DNA of 5,208 bases from an uncultured Bdellovibrionales bacterium (lineage in GTDB: Bacteria; Bdellovibrionota; Bdellovibrionia; Bdellovibrionales; JAMPXM01): NCBI GenBank assembly GCA_937927435.1, contig CALBDW010000042.1, forward strand, positions 1 to 5,208. Reading direction: 5' to 3'. The position numbers and the translations under genes were made by a program. A model generated the notes under the pieces. That model had not been told where the DNA came from. It worked only from the letters and a program-made list of their open reading frames with translations, and did not search any database. Below, piece by piece: positions 1-5,208 of the stretch (its first letter is position 1; each line of letters starts with the position of its first letter).

Positions 1-2591
<2,591 letters not shown>

Positions 2592-2597
2592 GGATAA

Positions 2598-2603
2598 CCT
2601 TTC
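2598..2603 (-). promoter_or_regulatory. Ribosome binding site of putA
   Basis: GAAAGG on the minus strand lies 6 nt before the ATG at 2591. This purine-rich site at normal spacing supports that start over the next in-frame ATG, which is codon 19. It sits in the 77-nt gap between the hydrolase gene and putA (2592-2668). In that gap I see no strong -35/-10 pair and no hairpin with a T-run. Co-transcription with the upstream genes is therefore possible, but a private promoter cannot be excluded. Confidence 0.6.
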
Positions 2604-2668
2604 GCTCAGGGAAGTCGTACGGTACAATCTAGTAGCGCGTCAGCCGGGGATTTGAAAGCGATTTTTGG

Positions 2669-3310
2669 TTAGGTGCGACAAGGCGAAGAGTGAGGGGATG
2701 CGGCACGCCAATGAGCGCGGACAAGCCCCGTCACTTGGGCCTCTAGTTCGTCTCCGGCCGTAATGGGGCCGACACCGGCGGGCGTTCCCGTGAGCAAAAG
2801 ATCACCTGGGGAGACGGGGAAATGTTCCAGAACATAGTGGCGCAGGTTTTCGACCGAGTGAATCATGTCACGGGTATTTCCGCTTTGGCGGAGCTTCCCA
2901 TTGATATGAAGCGAAAAATCGAGGTTTTGTAAGTCCGTTGCGGCATCAATCGGAATCAACGGCCCTAAAAGACAGGAGTGGCGAAACGACTTCGCGAGGG
3001 TCCACGGGTGGCCCTTGCTTTTCAGCTCGTTTTGCACATCCCGTGCGGTAAGGTCGATTGCGATGGAAAGGGCTCGCCACTTGAAGTCGCTGCCGAATTG
3101 CAACGCCACTTCGACTTCGTGGTGAACGTCTTTGGAAAACGGGGGCAGTTCGAAACTTGCGCCGTTGGGCACGATCGAAGTTCCGGCCTTAAGAAAAATC
3201 ATCGGTTTTCCATTCGGAGCAGGGGGGAGGTTGCCGAGTTCTTTTGCATGCTCCTCATAGTTGCGTCCAACCGCCCAAATATTTCGGATGGTTTGCACTT
3301 CGTATGTCAT
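2669..3310 (-). CDS. Fumarylacetoacetate hydrolase family protein, FAHD1/YcgM-like (acylpyruvase or oxaloacetate decarboxylase type)
   Basis: A 213-residue cytoplasmic metal-dependent C-C bond hydrolase or decarboxylase. Visible family features, in order: GRNYEEHAKELG (15-26), with the lid pair H21 and E24 matching the catalytic His-x-x-Glu of FAHD1; HHEVEV (63-68), giving metal ligands E65 and E67; IDLTARDVQ (85-93), giving metal ligand D86 and R90; PWTLAKSF (102-109), with active-site K107; and LTGTPAGVGP (173-182). The resemblance to human FAHD1 and E. coli YcgM, as I recall them, is close along the whole length. The exact substrate (acylpyruvate, oxaloacetate or another 2-oxo acid) cannot be read from sequence. 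The ATG at 3310 is chosen because it follows a GGAA site with a 6-nt spacer and leaves the phosphatase frame intact; an upstream in-frame ATG at 3355 would overlap that gene by 43 nt. Two oddities: the stretch between E67 and D86 is about ten residues shorter than in FAHD1/YcgM, and the C-terminus ends in a non-family tail of about 11 residues. Confidence 0.92.
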   Translation of the reverse strand: MTYEVQTIRNIWAVGRNYEEHAKELGNLPPAPNGKPMIFLKAGTSIVPNGASFELPPFSKDVHHEVEVALQFGSDFKWRALSIAIDLTARDVQNELKSKGHPWTLAKSFRHSCLLGPLIPIDAATDLQNLDFSLHINGKLRQSGNTRDMIHSVENLRHYVLEHFPVSPGDLLLTGTPAGVGPITAGDELEAQVTGLVRAHWRAASPHSSPCRT

Positions 3311-3312
3311 TC

Positions 3313-3822
3313 TTAATTCCGTGGTTCTGCGATTCCGGTGCCAATGAGTTCCCAAAGGTGGTCAGTGTAACGGAAAATTCGGTATTCGGCATTTGCCCAA
3401 GAGGCCGCCATTTCCGTTTCCGAAAGAGTGGAGGGTATGAGAACCATCGCCAGTTCGAGCCAATCCAAGTGCGAGCAGATGATGGCGCATCCCTCGGACT
3501 TGCGGGATGTCACTGGCGCAGGTGTCCATTCGTCAAGGAAGGAGCGCACGCGCGCCTCGAACTCGCGGGCCGATTCATTCTGGTGGCGTTCATCGAGGCG
3601 AGGATCGATTGTCACGGGAATTTGAGTCGCTAACGAGAGGCTTTCCAATGTTTCACATGCCCGTTTTTTGGGCGAACTCAAGAGATGGGACGGCGAAGGT
3701 AGTTGTCCTTGTGCGACCAATTGCGCTAGATGCTCGGCTTGTCGCTGACCTTGGGAATTCAGGGAAACATCGCCCAGTCCATGAAGCGAGCGCGTTCCGT
3801 GGCGAATGAAAAGCACCTTCAT
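3313..3822 (-). CDS. Histidine phosphatase superfamily protein (SixA-like / phosphoglycerate mutase-like)
   Basis: A 169-residue protein of the branch that forms a phosphohistidine intermediate. The start at 3822 gives an N-terminus MKVLFIRHG, placing the R7-H8-G9 signature right after the first beta strand as in this family. Further landmarks are SSPKKRACET (49-58), the S-P-x-x-R-A phosphate-pocket segment with R54; LDERHQNES (76-84), possibly holding the acid residue (E78, tentative); and IICSHLDW (114-121), carrying the second conserved His, H118. Length and the SHL form resemble SixA, which dephosphorylates phosphohistidine in signalling or phosphotransfer proteins. However, SixA has RHGD where this has RHGT, so the substrate is open and I give no symbol. 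The reading frame extends upstream to an ATG at 3966, but that would run 70 nt into hslO and add 48 non-family residues. The stop lies 2 nt before the hydrolase ATG. No signal peptide is seen in the mature frame. Confidence 0.85.
   Translation of the reverse strand: MKVLFIRHGTRSLHGLGDVSLNSQGQRQAEHLAQLVAQGQLPSPSHLLSSPKKRACETLESLSLATQIPVTIDPRLDERHQNESAREFEARVRSFLDEWTPAPVTSRKSEGCAIICSHLDWLELAMVLIPSTLSETEMAASWANAEYRIFRYTDHLWELIGTGIAEPRN
3317..3320 (-). promoter_or_regulatory. Ribosome binding site of the hydrolase gene, inside the end of the phosphatase gene
   Basis: GGAA on the minus strand stands 6 nt before the ATG at 3310 and lies within the last codons of the phosphatase gene, whose TAA occupies 3315-3313. 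A ribosome finishing the phosphatase would terminate on top of this initiation region, the usual arrangement for translational coupling. The site decides the hydrolase start in favour of 3310. Confidence 0.55.
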
Positions 3823-3895
3823 CGCGGCTTTCTTACTCCCTGCGGTGGCTTTTAAGGCTTGCCGGAATCGCGGGCGCCGACTAAAACTGGGCTTT
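3823..3895. promoter_or_regulatory. Divergent intergenic spacer between the phosphatase operon and hslO
   Basis: These 73 nt separate two start codons pointing away from each other, so both transcription units must be promoted from here or from within the opposing gene. On the minus side the phosphatase ATG is preceded by a purine-rich run (3828-3840, containing GGGAG and AAGAAAG) that can act as a ribosome site. On the plus side the region just before hslO has only a weak TGGG. The only promoter-like pair I could pick out on the plus strand is listed separately. Confidence 0.6.
3859..3887 (+). promoter_or_regulatory. Candidate sigma70-type promoter of hslO
   Basis: TTGCCG (3859-3864) and TAAAAC (3882-3887) are separated by exactly 17 nt. 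Each hexamer matches 4 of 6 consensus positions. The predicted transcription start would fall around 3894-3896, at or next to the hslO ATG, implying a leaderless or nearly leaderless message. The two hexamer scores are mediocre and this match could be chance. Confidence 0.25.
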
Positions 3896-4840
3896 ATGAC
3901 GCAATCGAACGCACCAGAATCCGGTTCTACCGGACATTCTAAAGACAATCCGAACCGGGTCCACAAATTTTTGTCAAAGGATCTGACAGTTCGGGCGGCC
4001 GGTGTGGTGGCAACACAGGTTGTCGATGAAATGCGTTCGATTCAAAACAGTTATCCGATTCCGACCGTCGCGGTCGGACGCACGATGGTGGCGGCGCTCT
4101 TGATGGCGTCGCATCTAAAGCAAGGCCAGGAGCTCTCGATCTATTTTCAAGGCAATGGTCCCCTCGGGCGTGTCTTTGCTGAGGCCAACTACGAAGGGCA
4201 GGTTCGCGGGTATTGCAATAACCCCCAATATCAAGCACCCATTGAAGGCGGTCAAATCAAGGTCGGGCCCGCGATTGGAATCGGGCTCTTGACTGTGACC
4301 CATCATTTGCCTTTCGGAGCAGAGCCTCATCGCGGGAGCGTCATCATTCGAACGGGCGAAATCGGTGACGACATTGCCTACTATCTCGATCAGTCGCACC
4401 AGATTCCCTCGGTCGTGTCTCTGGGGGTGCACGTGAATCCCTATGGTCTGGTGCAAGCGGCCGGCGGGGTGCTGATCGAACTTATGCCTGGCTACACGGA
4501 AGAAACGGTCCGGAAAATCGAAAAGCGCGTAAGTCAAGTACAGCCGATTTCCAAGCGAATCATGGAGGGAGCGACAGCTGAAGATCTGGTTCGGGACTTT
4601 CTTGCCGACTTTGAGCTGATGGAACTCGAGCATCCTTATCCGATCAGTTATCATTGCCAATGCAATTATGAGCGAGTCGGACGCTCCTTGGTTCTTCTCG
4701 GAATCGAAGAGTTGGATCAACTCATCGCCAAGAATGAAACGGTTGAAGTGTCCTGCCAATTCTGCGGCCGTCGCTACCAAGTCGGCCAAGAAGACCTCGT
4801 GAAGATTCGCGCCGAAGCTTATAAGAGTTCCTTGAACTAG
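3896..4840 (+). CDS. hslO: Hsp33 redox-regulated molecular chaperone
   Basis: A 314-residue cytosolic holdase that is inactive when reduced with zinc bound, and is activated when oxidative stress forms disulfides and unfolds its C-terminal half. The redox switch is complete: CxC at C254/C256 (YHCQCNYERV) and CxxC at C287/C290 (SCQFCGRRY), 30 residues apart, the canonical arrangement. The N-terminal domain shows LTVRAAGVVA (30-39), ALLMASHLK (67-75), QGNGPLG (85-91), GDDIAYYLDQS (157-167) followed by QIPSVVSLGV (169-178), and QAAGGVLIELMPG (187-199), all expected in Hsp33. The length is slightly above the usual 290 or so because of a polar extension of about 20 residues before the conserved start of the fold. 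The ATG at 3896 is preferred: the in-frame ATG at 3806 would overlap the divergent phosphatase and add a hydrophobic, signal-like stretch unsuited to a cytosolic chaperone. The ribosome site before 3896 is weak. Confidence 0.97.
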   Translation: MTQSNAPESGSTGHSKDNPNRVHKFLSKDLTVRAAGVVATQVVDEMRSIQNSYPIPTVAVGRTMVAALLMASHLKQGQELSIYFQGNGPLGRVFAEANYEGQVRGYCNNPQYQAPIEGGQIKVGPAIGIGLLTVTHHLPFGAEPHRGSVIIRTGEIGDDIAYYLDQSHQIPSVVSLGVHVNPYGLVQAAGGVLIELMPGYTEETVRKIEKRVSQVQPISKRIMEGATAEDLVRDFLADFELMELEHPYPISYHCQCNYERVGRSLVLLGIEELDQLIAKNETVEVSCQFCGRRYQVGQEDLVKIRAEAYKSSLN

Positions 4841-5060
4841 ACGTCCGGGTGCTGTGGCTTGATTAACGGCTGAACGAGTGCGTGGTGGCTCGTACTGTAT
4901 CAGTTTGAGGTGTTGGGATACTCAACAACTCGTCGCCGCCGAAATTCTGAACTCCGCCGCCCTTCGCCTAAATTTGAAATTTCGAATCAATCTGATTCGG
5001 TAACAATGCGTTTCCCGGTGTTAAAGTTGGCGGGATTCTAAGCCGAATTAAAAACAAATA
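4841..5060. other. Non-coding region between convergent reading frames
   Basis: This 220-bp stretch follows the hslO stop and ends where the right-edge minus-strand frame stops. No reading frame of useful length with a recognisable product is present; the only clean plus-strand ATG frame (5004-5039) is 11 codons. Composition turns AT-rich from about 4968 onward. It contains a weak 5-bp hairpin (4911-4915 with 4923-4927, TGTTG/CAACA, 7-nt loop) and a perfect 7-bp inverted repeat (4983-4999). No classical GC-rich hairpin followed by a T-run is visible downstream of hslO. Confidence 0.6.
4983..4999. repeat. Perfect 7-bp inverted repeat in the hslO 3' intergenic region
   Basis: CGAATCA, a 3-nt spacer ATC, then TGATTCG. 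It is flanked on its left by AT-rich short palindromes (GAAATTTC at 4976-4983, overlapping TTCGAA at 4981-4986). No T-run follows on either strand, so it is not a standard intrinsic terminator. It could be a small hairpin protecting a 3' end or a protein-binding palindrome, or it could be chance. Confidence 0.4.
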
Positions 5061-5072
5061 CTATTTGATTTT
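5050..5072. terminator. AT-rich inverted repeat, possible bidirectional terminator, overlapping the stop of the right-edge frame
   Basis: The core is CAAATA, C, TATTTG (5055-5067), extended outward after one mismatch by AAAA/TTTT. Read on the minus strand, the symmetric region is followed by more T-rich sequence. It lies exactly at the end of the right-edge frame and in the convergent gap, the expected position for a terminator. The stem is nearly all A-T and so would be weak, and the one-base centre means the real loop would be larger. Confidence that it acts as a terminator is modest. Confidence 0.35.
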
Positions 5073-5208
5073 GGCGACGAACAGTAAGCCCGGCGGAAGC
5101 TTCTTAACGACGTTCTCGAGAACAGGGCGGGATGCCGGATTTAAACGAGCGTTCTCCTTTTTCCAACGGTTACGAGAGTGCCGACGTGAAGAGGCGTTGG
5201 TGTGGTGG
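5061..5208 (-). CDS. C-terminal fragment of an unidentified basic protein, N-terminus beyond window edge
   Basis: An open frame enters from the right edge and ends at TAG (5063-5061), giving 48 residues. The first half is very rich in Arg, Lys, His and Asn (SSRRHSRNRWKKENARLNP, residues 6-24) and the end is more hydrophobic (KKLPPGLLFVAKIK, 35-48). This suggests a nucleic-acid or ribosome-associated tail. I do not recognise it. The order RNR, basic helix, LPPG, then a hydrophobic strand ending VAK loosely recalls the ribonuclease P protein RnpA. However, the spacing is about seven residues longer and the ending too short, so I do not call it. Support for coding is only the open frame, a third-position GC of about 60 percent, and a terminator-like repeat at its stop. 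A competing plus-strand frame opens at ATG 5132 and runs off the edge. Confidence 0.4.
   Translation of the reverse strand, partial: HHTNASSRRHSRNRWKKENARLNPASRPVLENVVKKLPPGLLFVAKIK

Noticed and set aside
3806..3895. Upstream hslO start at 3806 giving a signal-peptide-like N-terminus
   Set aside because: It would overlap the divergent phosphatase start and make a secreted form of a chaperone whose family works in the cytosol; 3896 fits better.
3823..3966. Upstream phosphatase start at 3966
   Set aside because: The added 48 residues precede the RHG strand, which family members place at the very N-terminus, and would run into hslO.
4115..4789. A 224-codon minus-strand frame opposite hslO
   Set aside because: It is the shadow of hslO, whose plus-strand product has all Hsp33 motifs including the zinc cysteines.
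4976..4999. TTCGAATC resembling a tRNA T-loop
   Set aside because: The flanking bases do not form the 5-bp T stem, and no D-arm, anticodon arm or acceptor stem is found around it.
4930..5080. Long-range inverted match TCGTCGCC (4930-4937) with GGCGACGA (5073-5080)
   Set aside because: Eight bases at about 136-bp separation in GC-moderate DNA is close to chance expectation, and one arm lies in the right-edge reading frame.
5132..5208. Plus-strand frame from ATG 5132 running off the right edge (25 codons)
   Set aside because: It is too short to judge, has no recognisable content and overlaps a longer open minus-strand frame; kept only as an alternative to that frame.

Overview
The window reads as an ordinary chromosomal segment of a Gram-negative bacterium with moderately high GC. 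It holds four recognisable genes, plus a fragment of a possible fifth at the right edge. I see no insertion sequence, CRISPR array, rRNA, tRNA or phage gene. The PutA lacks the N-terminal DNA-binding domain of enterobacterial PutA and carries a RocA-like dehydrogenase half. That combination, with the general style of the genes, would fit a Bdellovibrionota or deltaproteobacterial-type organism, but this placement is an inference from memory and is weak.

Left half, minus strand (1-2591): the N-terminal 863 codons of a bifunctional proline catabolism enzyme, PutA (proline dehydrogenase followed by L-glutamate-gamma-semialdehyde dehydrogenase). It runs off the left edge without a stop. Upstream of it, on the same strand, are a FAHD1/YcgM-type fumarylacetoacetate hydrolase family enzyme (2669-3310) and a small histidine phosphatase resembling SixA (3313-3822). 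The phosphatase stop and the hydrolase start are only 2 nt apart, so these two are almost certainly translated from one message. A 77-nt gap separates the hydrolase from putA, which may be co-transcribed or have its own promoter. I see no clear terminator or strong promoter in the gap.

Right half, plus strand (3896-4840): a complete hslO gene for the redox-activated chaperone Hsp33, transcribed divergently from the phosphatase across a 73-nt spacer. Beyond it, 220 bp of apparently non-coding DNA (4841-5060) contains two inverted repeats. An open minus-strand reading frame then enters from the right edge and stops at 5063. It would encode a very basic protein tail that I cannot identify. hslO and that frame converge, so the gap is the expected place for transcription termination.

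Functionally, the putA side makes glutamate from proline and feeds the TCA cycle. The neighbouring hydrolase belongs to a family that includes acylpyruvases and oxaloacetate decarboxylases, so a loose central-carbon link is possible but unproven. The phosphatase and Hsp33 have no obvious pathway connection to it. I did not find convincing evidence of a new biological system. The points most worth checking are the shortened catalytic-domain segment in the hydrolase, the phosphatase-hydrolase coupling, the start and possible leaderless expression of hslO, and the identity of the right-edge fragment.
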